Origin: Hyphomicrobiaceae bacterium
GTDB lineage: Bacteria; Pseudomonadota; Alphaproteobacteria; Rhizobiales; Hyphomicrobiaceae
DNA length: 19,905 nt
Direction of reading: 5' to 3'
Assembly (NCBI GenBank): GCA_017353825.1
Contig: JAFMSC010000023.1
Coordinates: 1 to 19,905, forward strand
The position numbers and the translations under genes were made by a program. Numbering within the stretch: the first letter of the stretch is position 1; every line of letters begins with the position of its first letter. Positions 6,133 through 14,446 of this stretch are shown one piece after another. Under the pieces are notes generated by a model. It had not been told where the DNA came from. It worked only from the letters and a program-made list of their open reading frames with translations, and did no database searches.

Positions 6133-7040
6133 CGGCCGGGGCTGCTGGAGGGGGGCGGCGGGGCGCCAGGACCGTCGGGTCGCACCAGAAAGAGTGGGCA
6201 TTCCAGGGCTGCGGCGAGAGGGCGCAGGTCGCCCTCGTCCGGCACCACCAGGCCGCCGAAGCGACAGATGACCATGCCGCCTCCCAGCTTGCGCAAGGTC
6301 TCAGCCATGTGGGCGTCCGCGCCGTGGGCCACCGCAGCCAGTTCGATGCGGACGCGCTCGCGGTCCTCCACCACCAGCCGGGTCTCGCCCTCCATACGCT
6401 CAAGGTCCCCCTCGCCAGGTCCCACCAGCAAGAGAACGACCTCGGCGCCATCCACGGCGGCGACGCGCTCCGCGGTGCGCAGCATGTCGGATAGCTCCGC
6501 CATGTCCTCCACCGCCACGATCACCGGCCCCGACACACGCAGCGCCCTGGGCCCGACGGTGACGATGCCCGTGGTGCCCGAAACCTCGGATAGCATCTGC
6601 TTGAACAGCAGGCTGTTGCCGCCCGCGAACGGCTCACCGAGCGTGACGACGTTCCACGGTCCGAGCTCGGCACAGGCGATGGTGAGGGCCCGCAAGGGCT
6701 CGTCGCGCACCACCCGACAGCGCAGCGGCACTTCGGCCTTGCGTGCCAGTGCCTCGAGCTGGCGCCGCGTGCCCTGGGCGGCCAGGTGCAGGTCGCGCAT
6801 CATGGTGTCGAGCGACAGGGGGCGCGTCTGCCGGCCCGACAGCGAGACCTCGCGCACGAAGCCATAGGCTGCGCAGTCGAACAGTTGCGCGTCCTCAACG
6901 AACAGGCTTTCCAGGTCCGAGCCGAAGGCGCGCGCAATGTGCACGGCCGCCTCAAGGGCGATGGCGCTGGGGTGACGCGACCGGATCTGGATCAACACCC
7001 GACCGCGGTCCTCGCCGGACTGGGCAACGTGCGCGATCAT
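6105..7040 (-). CDS. Universal stress protein-like (tandem Usp) protein
   Basis: This is a 311-aa soluble protein with no signal peptide or membrane segment. Two alpha/beta halves can be seen: residues about 14-165 open with GRVLIQIRSRHPSAIALEAA, have LHLAAQGTRRQLEALARKAEVP in the middle and end near GIVTVGP. Residues about 170-288 open with SGPVIVAVEDMAELSDMLRTA and end at CPLFLVRP. This layout resembles tandem Usp domains, but I do not see a clean G-x2-G-x9-G nucleotide motif, so the fold call is tentative. A Pro/Ser-rich tail (290-311) is probably disordered. The gene starts 20 bp after the stop of the Lon-like protease gene, so the two very likely form one transcript. The Shine-Dalgarno before ATG 7040 is weak (GAGAC), which fits coupling to the upstream gene. 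Confidence 0.6.
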   Translation of the reverse strand: MIAHVAQSGEDRGRVLIQIRSRHPSAIALEAAVHIARAFGSDLESLFVEDAQLFDCAAYGFVREVSLSGRQTRPLSLDTMMRDLHLAAQGTRRQLEALARKAEVPLRCRVVRDEPLRALTIACAELGPWNVVTLGEPFAGGNSLLFKQMLSEVSGTTGIVTVGPRALRVSGPVIVAVEDMAELSDMLRTAERVAAVDGAEVVLLLVGPGEGDLERMEGETRLVVEDRERVRIELAAVAHGADAHMAETLRKLGGGMVICRFGGLVVPDEGDLRPLAAALECPLFLVRPDGPGAPPPPSSSPGRPEVSKSDF

Positions 7041-7060
7041 GTCGTCTCTATAGACCCACG

Positions 7061-9592
7061 CTAAAACTCTGTGGACCCCTCGCTGTCATCGCCGGCCGAT
7101 TTGGCAACGCTGCGGCCGCGCTCAGCGAACGACTTGAGCTTGTCCTCGACCCGCCGGTTGATGGTGCCGGGAGCGAAGGGGCCGGCAGGGCCGCGCTCGC
7201 CGGCCTTCACGCCGGTCAGGATCTCGATGCCCTCGTCGATGGTCTTTACGGCGTAGATCGCAAACCGCCCGTCCTTCACGGCTTCCACCACATCCTCGCG
7301 CAGCATGAGGTGCTGCACGTTCGACCTGGGGATGAGCACACCCTGCTCCCCCTTCAAGCCTCTGGCGCGGCAGACGTCAAAGAAGCCCTCGATCTTCTCA
7401 TTGACGCCGCCGATGGCCTGCACCTCGCCCTGCTGGTTGACCGAGCCGGTGACCGCCAGCGACTGCTTGATGGGCACCTCCGACAGGGCGGAAAGTAGCG
7501 CGTAGAGTTCGGCCGAGGAGGCGCTGTCGCCGTCCACGCCGCCGTAGGACTGCTCGAATACCAGCGTGGCGGCCAGCGCCAGCGGCAGGTCGAGCGCATA
7601 GCGGCCGGCCAGGAACCCCCACAGGATCATTACGCCCTTGGAGTGCAGCGGGCCGCCAAGCTTGGCCTCGCGCTCGATATCGGTGACGCGGCCGGAACCC
7701 ACGCGCACGCGCGCGGTGATGCGGCTCGGCCGACCGAAAGCGAAGGTGCCGAGCTGGACCACCGATAGGCCGTTGATGCGGCCCACCGCCGCGCCCTCGG
7801 TGTCGACCAGCACGATGCCGCGCGTGATGGTTTCCTGGGCGCGATCGCGCAGGCGGTCGGCACGCTGCAGCTGTTCCTCGATGGCCCGAGCGACGTGCTC
7901 GCGGCTCGTGACCTTGCGCTTGGCCTGGCTCGACCAGTAGTCCGCCTCGCGCACGATATCCGAGATTCGGCCCAACTCGATCGACAGCTTCTCACGGTCC
8001 TCGGCCAGCCTCGCCCCCTCATCAATGACGCGCGCCACTGCGGAGGCATCGAGTGGCTTGAGGCCGTGCTCCTTGACGACCGAGGCGATCAGGCGGGCAT
8101 AGGCGTTGTCGTTCGCCGACGAGCGGGCAATGGTGTCGTCGAAATCCGCCTGGACCTTGAAAAGTCTGGGGAAATCAGGATCGTTGGCGGCGAGCAGATA
8201 GTACAGCTCGCGGTCTCCAAACAGCACCAGTTTGACATCGAGGGGGATCGGCTCTGGATCAAGCGTCTGCGTCGAGACCACCCCCGATACCTCGGTCGGC
8301 TGCTCGATGCGGATCTGGCGCGCCTTGATGGCCCGTTTCAGCGCCTCCCAGGCGAACGGTGACAGCAAGAGCCGCCGCGCATCCACCAACAGATAGCCGC
8401 CGTTGGCCTTGTGCAGGGCGCCCGGCTTGATGAGCAGGAAGTCGGTGACGAGCGTGCCCATCTGGGCCAGGTGCTCGACGCGGCCGACCACGTTGCCGTA
8501 GGTGGGGTTGATCTCCTCGATGACGGGGGCACCGGTGGCCCCGCTCCCTCCGTTCGACGCCATGATGTTGACGAGGTAGCGCCGGAAGCGAGGGTCCTGG
8601 GCACTGTCGGTGGGGCGGCGGACGATGGCGTTCTCCTCGTCGCCGGTGGCGAGGAACAGCCCCACGTTGCGCACCATGTCCTGCCCGGCCGCCTCCAGAT
8701 AGGCGGCGGCCTCGGGCACGTCGCTGAAGGAGGCGTGCAACTCGACCAGGGCTTCGCGGATGGCCGAAGTGGCCACCTCCTCGTTGAGCTCGCTCAGCTG
8801 CTGGCGCCGCCGCTTCTCGGTCGCGGGTAGCCGCTCCAGGATCGCCGCCAGCTCCTTCTCCAGGGCGGCGATCTTGTGCTCCACGTCCCGGCGCATGGCC
8901 TCGGGCAGCGCGTTGAAGACCTCCGGCTTCACCACCTTGCCCTCGTGCATGGGCGCCATGGCAAAGCCCGTGGGCGTGCGCAGAAGCGCGATGTTCTGCG
9001 CCTGCGCCTTCTTGCTGAGCGCGTCCAGCGCCTCCTCGTTGCCCGACCGGAACTGCTCGTCGATGGCGCGCCGGCGGGTCTGGTAGTCCTCGCTCTCGAA
9101 GCGCACCGGCAACACGCCGCGCAGTTCGTCGAGGGCGGCAATCATGCCCTTGGAGAGTTGCCTGGCCCGCCCGGACGGCAGCTGTAGCGCCTTCGGGCGA
9201 TTGGGGTTCTCGAAGTTGTAGACGTAGACCCAATCGGGCGGCACCGGTCCCTCGGCCGCCTTGGGCCCCAGATGCGCCTTGACCGCCGTGGTCTTGCCCG
9301 AGGCCGGAGGCCCCAGCACGAACATGTTGAAATCGTGGCTCTTGATGTCGGCGCCGAACTGGATGGCCTTGAGCGCCCGCTCCTGGCCGATCAGGCCGTT
9401 GATGGGGCTGAGATCGTCGGTGGTGCTGAAGCCGAGGGAGGACGGATTGACCACGTGGCGCAGCTCGGACGCCTCGAGCGGCCGGGGTCGGGCCGCAACC
9501 GTTGGTGTCTCATCGCCTCCCGTCTCGGCGTGGTCGGCGCTACGATTTGTCACGACCGCACTCTCACCCGGGTGTGAGCGCTTAAAAAACAT
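7061..9592 (-). CDS. Lon-family AAA protease (LonB/YcbZ-like)
   Basis: This 843-aa cytosolic ATP-dependent serine protease belongs to the Lon relatives without the classical LonA N-terminal domain. An AAA core begins near residue 50 (NPSSLGFSTTDDL, then LIGQERALKAIQFG) and has Walker A GPPASGKTT (94-102). A long helical insertion (about 140-330) precedes a Walker B-like GGYLLVDARRLL (399-410). The C-terminal Lon proteolytic domain (about 590-795) includes the catalytic serine in DGDSASSAE (S690) and the lysine in GGVNEKIEG (K733), the Ser-Lys dyad. AAA_32 plus Lon_C is the expected domain pair. ATG 9592 is used; a GTG at codon 14 is possible. Unlike archaeal LonB, no membrane segment is seen. 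Substrates are unknown; the adjacent Usp-like gene hints at a stress role. Confidence 0.88.
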   Translation of the reverse strand: MFFKRSHPGESAVVTNRSADHAETGGDETPTVAARPRPLEASELRHVVNPSSLGFSTTDDLSPINGLIGQERALKAIQFGADIKSHDFNMFVLGPPASGKTTAVKAHLGPKAAEGPVPPDWVYVYNFENPNRPKALQLPSGRARQLSKGMIAALDELRGVLPVRFESEDYQTRRRAIDEQFRSGNEEALDALSKKAQAQNIALLRTPTGFAMAPMHEGKVVKPEVFNALPEAMRRDVEHKIAALEKELAAILERLPATEKRRRQQLSELNEEVATSAIREALVELHASFSDVPEAAAYLEAAGQDMVRNVGLFLATGDEENAIVRRPTDSAQDPRFRRYLVNIMASNGGSGATGAPVIEEINPTYGNVVGRVEHLAQMGTLVTDFLLIKPGALHKANGGYLLVDARRLLLSPFAWEALKRAIKARQIRIEQPTEVSGVVSTQTLDPEPIPLDVKLVLFGDRELYYLLAANDPDFPRLFKVQADFDDTIARSSANDNAYARLIASVVKEHGLKPLDASAVARVIDEGARLAEDREKLSIELGRISDIVREADYWSSQAKRKVTSREHVARAIEEQLQRADRLRDRAQETITRGIVLVDTEGAAVGRINGLSVVQLGTFAFGRPSRITARVRVGSGRVTDIEREAKLGGPLHSKGVMILWGFLAGRYALDLPLALAATLVFEQSYGGVDGDSASSAELYALLSALSEVPIKQSLAVTGSVNQQGEVQAIGGVNEKIEGFFDVCRARGLKGEQGVLIPRSNVQHLMLREDVVEAVKDGRFAIYAVKTIDEGIEILTGVKAGERGPAGPFAPGTINRRVEDKLKSFAERGRSVAKSAGDDSEGSTEF

Positions 9593-9736
9593 GCGATAAC
9601 CGCCCCCATCTACTGATTGCTGCCAAGCCGATCCTTGGAGAACGGCAGGCGCTGTTGAGAATTCCGAAGGAGAACGCCCTTTATCCCTATAACTCTATCG
9701 CAAACCTCTGGGTCTGCCGAGACGGGAGAGACTAAC
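9593..9736. promoter_or_regulatory. Divergent promoter region lon / mmcB (144 bp)
   Basis: This short gap separates the minus-strand protease gene from the plus-strand mmcB and must hold promoters for both. It includes an AT-richer stretch (9677-9705) with TATAAC (about 9697) that could serve as a -10 for mmcB, but no good -35 lies 16-18 nt upstream. No GTTC-N7-GTTC alphaproteobacterial LexA box was found in either orientation; the two GAAC words here lack partners at the right spacing. Confidence 0.4.
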
Positions 9737-10255
9737 GTGATGCGTGGTCACGCGCCAATGCCCTTGCTCCCCTCAGAGCCCGACACGCCCGCCGACTGGC
9801 GCCCGTCGCCGGCCGCACTCGATATCGGCCGCGGTGTGGCACGACTGCTGCATTCGCTTGAGATGGCAACCGTGTCGGAGGTCTCGCTGGCCAACGGACG
9901 GCGGGCCGACGTGGTCGGCATCACGGGCGCCGGGGAGATCTGGATCGTCGAGATCAAGTCCTCGATCGAGGATTACCGTGCCGACCACAAATGGCCCGAA
10001 TACCGACCTTTCTGCGACCGGTTCTTCTTCGCGGTGGGGCCGTCGTTCCCACGCGCCATCCTGCCGGCCGATACCGGGCTCATGGTGGCCGACCGCTACG
10101 GCGGCGAGGTCATGCGCGGCGCCCCGGAGCACAGGCTCTCCGGCGCCCGGCGCAAGGCCCTGACACTGAAGCTGGTGCACACAGCGGCCATGCGCCTTGA
10201 GGGTGCCATGGACCCCGACACGCGGCGCCGGCACGCCCTGGCGAGGCCCTTATGA
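9737..10255 (+). CDS. mmcB: MmcB family DNA repair protein
   Basis: MmcB proteins are small alphaproteobacterial DNA-repair factors. In Caulobacter, mmcB is SOS-linked and needed for mitomycin C resistance. The 172-aa product shows a compact PD-(D/E)XK-like core: RADVVGI (D58), then IWIVEIKSS (E72 and K74), then KWPEYRPFCDRFFFAVG, all family hallmarks. It is predicted to be a nuclease, but activity is inferred. Start codons GTG (9737) and ATG (9740) are adjacent; GGGAG at 9724-9728 is 8 nt from the GTG and 11 nt from the ATG, so the GTG is slightly favoured. The gene is divergent from the Lon-like protease and is followed after 202 bp by the TPR gene on the same strand. Confidence 0.88.
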   Translation: MMRGHAPMPLLPSEPDTPADWRPSPAALDIGRGVARLLHSLEMATVSEVSLANGRRADVVGITGAGEIWIVEIKSSIEDYRADHKWPEYRPFCDRFFFAVGPSFPRAILPADTGLMVADRYGGEVMRGAPEHRLSGARRKALTLKLVHTAAMRLEGAMDPDTRRRHALARPL

Positions 10256-10457
10256 GCTCTGGCAAGGCCTTCACCCGGCACCTGCGGCAGCCCTCCGCCG
10301 CGCGCGAGCACAAGACCCCGGCCCGGCCCACGCGATGCGCCGAGCCAAGCCGGCGGAATTGTGGAGGCCCCAACAGGGGAGTCGCAACGGATGGCCACTT
10401 CTGCTAGCGTTCGGTACGAGATTGGAAAATCCCAAGTTCGAACTCCCACGAGGTAAC

Positions 10458-12284
10458 ATGAGCGGTCGGCCTTGCGCGCTCCTGGGCACAGCACTCGCCC
10501 TAGGCCTAGCAGCGGTGCTGAACGTCGCCGCCCCTGCGGCCGCCGCGGCGGGCGATCCTGCCGCCGAGGCCGTCGTCCAACCTAGCTCACAGCTCGGCAG
10601 CTATCTCGCCGGCCGGCTGGCAGCGAAGCGGCTCGATGCGCCGTCGGCGGCGGCCTTCTACGGCAAAGCGCTGCAGGCCGACCCCGACAGCGCCATGCTG
10701 ATCGACTCGGCGCTGCAGATGGAGGCGAGCCAGGGCAACTGGTCGCGCGCGGAAGCCTTGGCCAAGGAGCTTATCAAGGTCGAGCCCAACAACCGCGTCG
10801 CCCATGTCCTGCTCGGCATTTCCGCCTTCAATGCCGGCCGCTTCGCCGAGGCGGAGGAGGACTTCAAGGGCAGCGGCACGCACCCAATCGGGGAGCTGAC
10901 CAACATCCTTGCCCGCGCCTGGATCCTTCAGGCCCAGGGCAAGACCGACGAGGCGCTGGCCGTCATCGACGCTGCGAAGCTGCCGGACTGGGCCAACACC
11001 TTCGTACGTTATCACCGCGCCCTGCTCGCCGACGTTGCGGGCCGCACATCGGAGGCGCGCACGTCATACAGCCGCATATCCAAGAACGACCAGCGCATCC
11101 TGCGCGTCGCCCTCGCGTATGCTCGCCACGCCGCCAACTCTGGCGACCCCAAGCTCGCCCAGACCATCCTCAACGCCAACTTTGAGCGGGCCAAGGGTGA
11201 GGGCCACCCCTACGCCCGCGCGCTCTTCGCCGAGATCGAGGCCGGTAAGCGTCCGCAGCTGCTCATCACATCGCCGTCTGAGGGGCTAGCCGAACTGTTC
11301 TACGGCCTTGGCGAGCTGCTCGCGAGCGAGCCGGCTCCAGCGGCCGGCGACCCCGTCACCCTGCGGTTGGGTATCGTATTCCTGCAGTTCGCGCTCAATC
11401 TGTCGCCGAATGCCACGTTCCCCCTGCTGGCGCTCGCGGGCGCGGAGGAGTCGGCCAAGCACTTTGGCTCAGCCATCGACGCCTACAACCGCATCCCCAG
11501 GGGGGGGCCGCTGGAGGTCTCCATCGACATCTCCAAGGCGTTCAACCTCAACCAGCTGGAGCGGGTCGACGAGGCGCAGTCGCTGTTGGAGGAACTGGCG
11601 CGCCAACACTCCCGCGACGTGCGGCCGCTGGAGGCGCTGGGCAACATCATGCGGGCGCACAAGCGCTTCGCCGAGGCCGCCGAGTACTACACCAGGGCGA
11701 TCGCGCTCCTCTCCCAGCCGGAGGCCAAGCACTGGACGTTCTTCTACGAGCGGGGCACCTGCTACGAGCGGCTAAAGAAGCTGCCCGAGTCGGAGGCGGA
11801 CTTGCAGCGCTCCTTGAAGCTCAGCGGCGACCAACCGCTAACGCTCAATTACCTCGGCTACACCTGGATCGATCATAACCGCTACCTCAAAAAGGGACTG
11901 CAGATGATCGAGAAGGCCGTGCGGCTGAAGCCCGACGACGGCTACATCGTGGACAGCCTGGGCTGGGCGCATTACCGGCTCGGCAACTTCAACGACGCCG
12001 TGAAATACCTGGAGCAGGCGGTGGTGCTGAAACCCGAGGATGCTACCCTCAACGACCACCTCGGCGACGCCTACTGGCGCGTGGGCCGCGAGCGCGAGGC
12101 GCGCTTCCAGTGGGACCAAGCCCTCAAGCTCAACCCCGAGCCGGAGGACGCGGAGAAGATCAAGCAGAAGCTGCAGAAGGGTCTCTCGGGTGCGCAATCG
12201 CGCCAGGCGAGGCGCGGCCGGGAGGTGCGCAGCGAGGCGGCTCCCAAGCGCCGCAGCGCGGTCAACGCGCCGAGCGCGCAGTAG
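10458..12284 (+). CDS. Exported TPR-repeat protein
   Basis: This 608-aa TPR protein has an N-terminal signal peptide (basic start, hydrophobic TALALGLAAVLNVAAPAAAA, likely signal peptidase I cleavage near residue 33), so it is probably periplasmic. No lipobox cysteine is present at the cleavage region. Helix-turn-helix TPR units recur through the chain, clearest near the N-terminal third (AAFYGKALQADP; ALAKELIKVEPNN) and at the C-terminus (SLGWAHYRLGNFNDAVKYLE; HLGDAYWRVGREREARFQW). The ATG at 10458 follows GAGG by a short spacer; an in-frame start at 10197 would overlap mmcB and add non-family sequence ahead of the signal peptide. ispE follows after 44 bp. In Pseudomonas the TPR protein LbcA, partner of protease CtpA, is also near ispE, so a scaffold role in envelope proteolysis is a reasonable guess. 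Confidence 0.85.
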   Translation: MSGRPCALLGTALALGLAAVLNVAAPAAAAAGDPAAEAVVQPSSQLGSYLAGRLAAKRLDAPSAAAFYGKALQADPDSAMLIDSALQMEASQGNWSRAEALAKELIKVEPNNRVAHVLLGISAFNAGRFAEAEEDFKGSGTHPIGELTNILARAWILQAQGKTDEALAVIDAAKLPDWANTFVRYHRALLADVAGRTSEARTSYSRISKNDQRILRVALAYARHAANSGDPKLAQTILNANFERAKGEGHPYARALFAEIEAGKRPQLLITSPSEGLAELFYGLGELLASEPAPAAGDPVTLRLGIVFLQFALNLSPNATFPLLALAGAEESAKHFGSAIDAYNRIPRGGPLEVSIDISKAFNLNQLERVDEAQSLLEELARQHSRDVRPLEALGNIMRAHKRFAEAAEYYTRAIALLSQPEAKHWTFFYERGTCYERLKKLPESEADLQRSLKLSGDQPLTLNYLGYTWIDHNRYLKKGLQMIEKAVRLKPDDGYIVDSLGWAHYRLGNFNDAVKYLEQAVVLKPEDATLNDHLGDAYWRVGREREARFQWDQALKLNPEPEDAEKIKQKLQKGLSGAQSRQARRGREVRSEAAPKRRSAVNAPSAQ

Positions 12285-12328
12285 GGCGGCACACGAGGGC
12301 TGCCCCCGCCCGTTGGGCCAACAGTGCC

Positions 12329-13195
12329 ATGCTGATTGGCGAACTCGCCCGCGCCAAGGTGAACTTGACGTTGGCCGTGCTCGGGCGGCGCACCGACGGC
12401 TATCACGAGCTCGAAAGCCTGGTCACCTTCGCCGCAACCAGCGACGTGGTAACGATCGAAACCGATGCGGCCGAAGAGCTCACCATCAGCGGTCCTTCCG
12501 CCCGAAGCATTGTTGGCGAAAATCTGCTGAGCCGCACCATCGCATTGCTGCGCGCGGCCGACCGGCGCCTTTCAATTGGATCGGTGCATGTCGACAAGAA
12601 GCTGCCGGTCGCAGCCGGTCTGGGCGGCGGTTCGGCCGATGTGGCCGCGCTGCTGCGCGCGATCCGCCGCGCCAACCCCGAGCGCGCCAAAGCCATCCCA
12701 TGGGCGGACATCGCAGCAGTGCTAGGCTCCGATGTCCCGGTCTGCTTCGCCGACCACCCTGCCCTCATCTGGGGCAGGGGCGAGCGCATGTCCTTGGTTC
12801 CATTTCTTCCGGCCATGGACGCCGTTGTCGTCAACCCGCGCCTGCCTCTGGCGACGGCGAGCGTGTTTGCCGCATTGAAGAGTGGCCCGGCGCCGCCCGC
12901 CGTGGCAGCACCTGCGCAGCCGCAGATCGTGAGCGTGGCGGGATTGCTCGACTATATGCGCGCCCGCGGCAACGACCTGGAGCCGCCCGCCTGCGAGCTG
13001 CTTCCGGTGATCGTTGAGATCAAGTCGCAGCTCGCGGCTCAGCCGGACTGCCGCTTCGCTGGCATGTCGGGGAGCGGCCCCACCTGTTTTGGCATCTTCT
13101 CGAGCCCGGCGAGCGCGCGTCATGCTGCCGCGGCAATCGCCGCAGCCAGACCGGAGTGGTGGGTCGAGCCCACCATTCTCGATGGCGCGCCCTGA
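12329..13195 (+). CDS. ispE: 4-diphosphocytidyl-2-C-methyl-D-erythritol kinase
   Basis: IspE phosphorylates CDP-methylerythritol with ATP in the MEP isoprenoid pathway, in the cytosol. The product is a 288-aa GHMP kinase of typical length. The substrate and catalytic residues stand out: ARAKVNLTL with K10, DGYHELESLV (about 23-32), the glycine-rich ATP loop LPVAAGLGGGSADVAALLR (92-110), catalytic D135 in LGSDVPVCF, and the C-terminal GHMP motif GMSGSGPTCFGIF. ATG 12329 gives exactly the family N-terminus (MLIGELARAK) though no strong Shine-Dalgarno precedes it. That and the 44-bp gap suggest translation coupled with the TPR gene upstream. Confidence 0.96.
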   Translation: MLIGELARAKVNLTLAVLGRRTDGYHELESLVTFAATSDVVTIETDAAEELTISGPSARSIVGENLLSRTIALLRAADRRLSIGSVHVDKKLPVAAGLGGGSADVAALLRAIRRANPERAKAIPWADIAAVLGSDVPVCFADHPALIWGRGERMSLVPFLPAMDAVVVNPRLPLATASVFAALKSGPAPPAVAAPAQPQIVSVAGLLDYMRARGNDLEPPACELLPVIVEIKSQLAAQPDCRFAGMSGSGPTCFGIFSSPASARHAAAAIAAARPEWWVEPTILDGAP

Positions 13196-13461
13196 ACCTG
13201 GGTGTGCCAGATGGGGCGAGACGGGGTCCAGCTGGATGCCAGATGGACCGATGGATTGCCAGCCCTGTTGTCCGCGAGGCTGCCCATGACCCGTGGGTCT
13301 TGCGGACCTTGACGTGGCAGATGATCTGTTGGCCCGGAGGCACGTGCGAAGCCCCCGGCCTCAGCAGGCCTTGCGGTGCGGCAAAATTGCGTCCCCCTCG
13401 GGGGGTTGCCCTTGCTCCACCCGTCAGGTCTCAGATGGTACCGCCTTCCTGGAGACCCTCC
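13196..13461. other. ispE-eamA gap (266 bp, no gene)
   Basis: No gene is supported. The 10-mer TGCCAGATGG occurs at 13205-13214 and 13237-13246, with shorter echoes (TGCCAG near 13257, TCAGATGG near 13431). Two small hairpins are present: GGCCT-CAGC-AGGCC near 13359-13372 and a C-run/G-run stem at 13393-13405. Neither has a U tract, so I do not call a terminator. The region ends with the eamA ribosome-binding site. Confidence 0.4.
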
Positions 13462-14427
13462 ATGAACTGGCTGCTGCTCGCCGTGGTGCCTTTTTTCTTC
13501 GCTCTCAATCCGGTCATCGGCCGGGCGCTGATCGACTCTTTCGGGCCGGCGACCCTATCCGTCGTGCGCTGGTCGCTGTCGGCGGCCGTGATTGGTGTCG
13601 TCGCGGCCGTGCGCGGGCCAGCCGAGCGGTGGCAAGCGCCGCCGCTCCTCATGTTGCGCATCGCACTCCTGGGCGCCATGGGCATGGGCTTGTGTGCCTA
13701 CGCCGCATTCATTGCCGCGCACACGGCCGAGGCTACCAACATCGCGCTGATTTACGGATGCGCCGCCGCGCTGGTGGCCGCCTGGGAGATCGGCGCCGGC
13801 CGCCAGCGAGCATCCCCCTCCCTGCTCTTCGGTGTCGCGGCCTGCATGTTCGGGGCGTTCTTGATCCTGACGCGCGGTCACCCTGGCATCTTGCGCGACT
13901 GGACCTTCGTGGCGGGCGATCTATGGGCGGCGGCTGGCATGCTGATGTTCGTCGTCTACACGATCGCCCTGCGTCGGGTGCCGATGGCACTCAGCGCCAT
14001 GCCGCAGTTCGTCGTCATGGCCGGTGCCGCCAGCCTTGCCCTGGTGCCGTTCGCCGCCGCCGAGATCGCTGCGAGCGGGCGGCCGCCCCTAGACGAGGGG
14101 ACGTTGCCGTGGCTGGCGGCGGTGGTCCTGTTTGCCGGCATCGGCGCCTTCCTTGGCTACAACATTGCGCTTGCCCGCAACGGACCGGTGCTCACGTCCG
14201 CATCACTGAGCCTGACCCCGATCTTTGCCGCCCTACTTGCGATCGCGCTGCTGGGTGAGCAGCTCTTCTGGTATCACGGGTTTGCGCTGGCTCTGGTGGT
14301 GACGGGGCTCTTGCTCATCAACCGCGGTCGGGCCGTCCCGGCAACGGGTAAGGTCTTGCCTGACAACGTGGCTCCGGTACCGAGCAAGTCGCTTAGATGG
14401 CCGCCCGATCGGCTCTTCGGCCGGTGA
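13462..14427 (+). CDS. EamA/DMT-family transporter
   Basis: This is a 321-aa inner-membrane protein of the drug/metabolite transporter superfamily. About ten hydrophobic segments lie in two EamA repeats. The first starts at MNWLLLAVVPFFFALNPVIGRALID and includes RWSLSAAVIGVV; the second starts near DLWAAAGMLMFVVYTIALRRVP and ends with the EamA-typical SLTPIFAALLAIALLGEQLF...GFALALVVTGLLLINRG. A polar 25-residue tail follows. ATG 13462 has GGAG 7 nt upstream and begins the first membrane helix. Such proteins export amino acids, metabolites or drugs; the substrate cannot be told. The gene ends 19 bp from the convergent hmgA stop. Confidence 0.9.
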   Translation: MNWLLLAVVPFFFALNPVIGRALIDSFGPATLSVVRWSLSAAVIGVVAAVRGPAERWQAPPLLMLRIALLGAMGMGLCAYAAFIAAHTAEATNIALIYGCAAALVAAWEIGAGRQRASPSLLFGVAACMFGAFLILTRGHPGILRDWTFVAGDLWAAAGMLMFVVYTIALRRVPMALSAMPQFVVMAGAASLALVPFAAAEIAASGRPPLDEGTLPWLAAVVLFAGIGAFLGYNIALARNGPVLTSASLSLTPIFAALLAIALLGEQLFWYHGFALALVVTGLLLINRGRAVPATGKVLPDNVAPVPSKSLRWPPDRLFGR

Positions 14428-14446
14428 TCAAGGGCGCTCGCGGCCG

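Noticed and set aside
10197..10457. Upstream start for the TPR protein
   Set aside because: It would overlap mmcB and place about 87 residues before a clear signal peptide.
10300..10457. tRNA-like words (GTTCGAAC near 10437)
   Set aside because: The T-loop-like word is a palindrome and no acceptor, D or anticodon arms pair around it.
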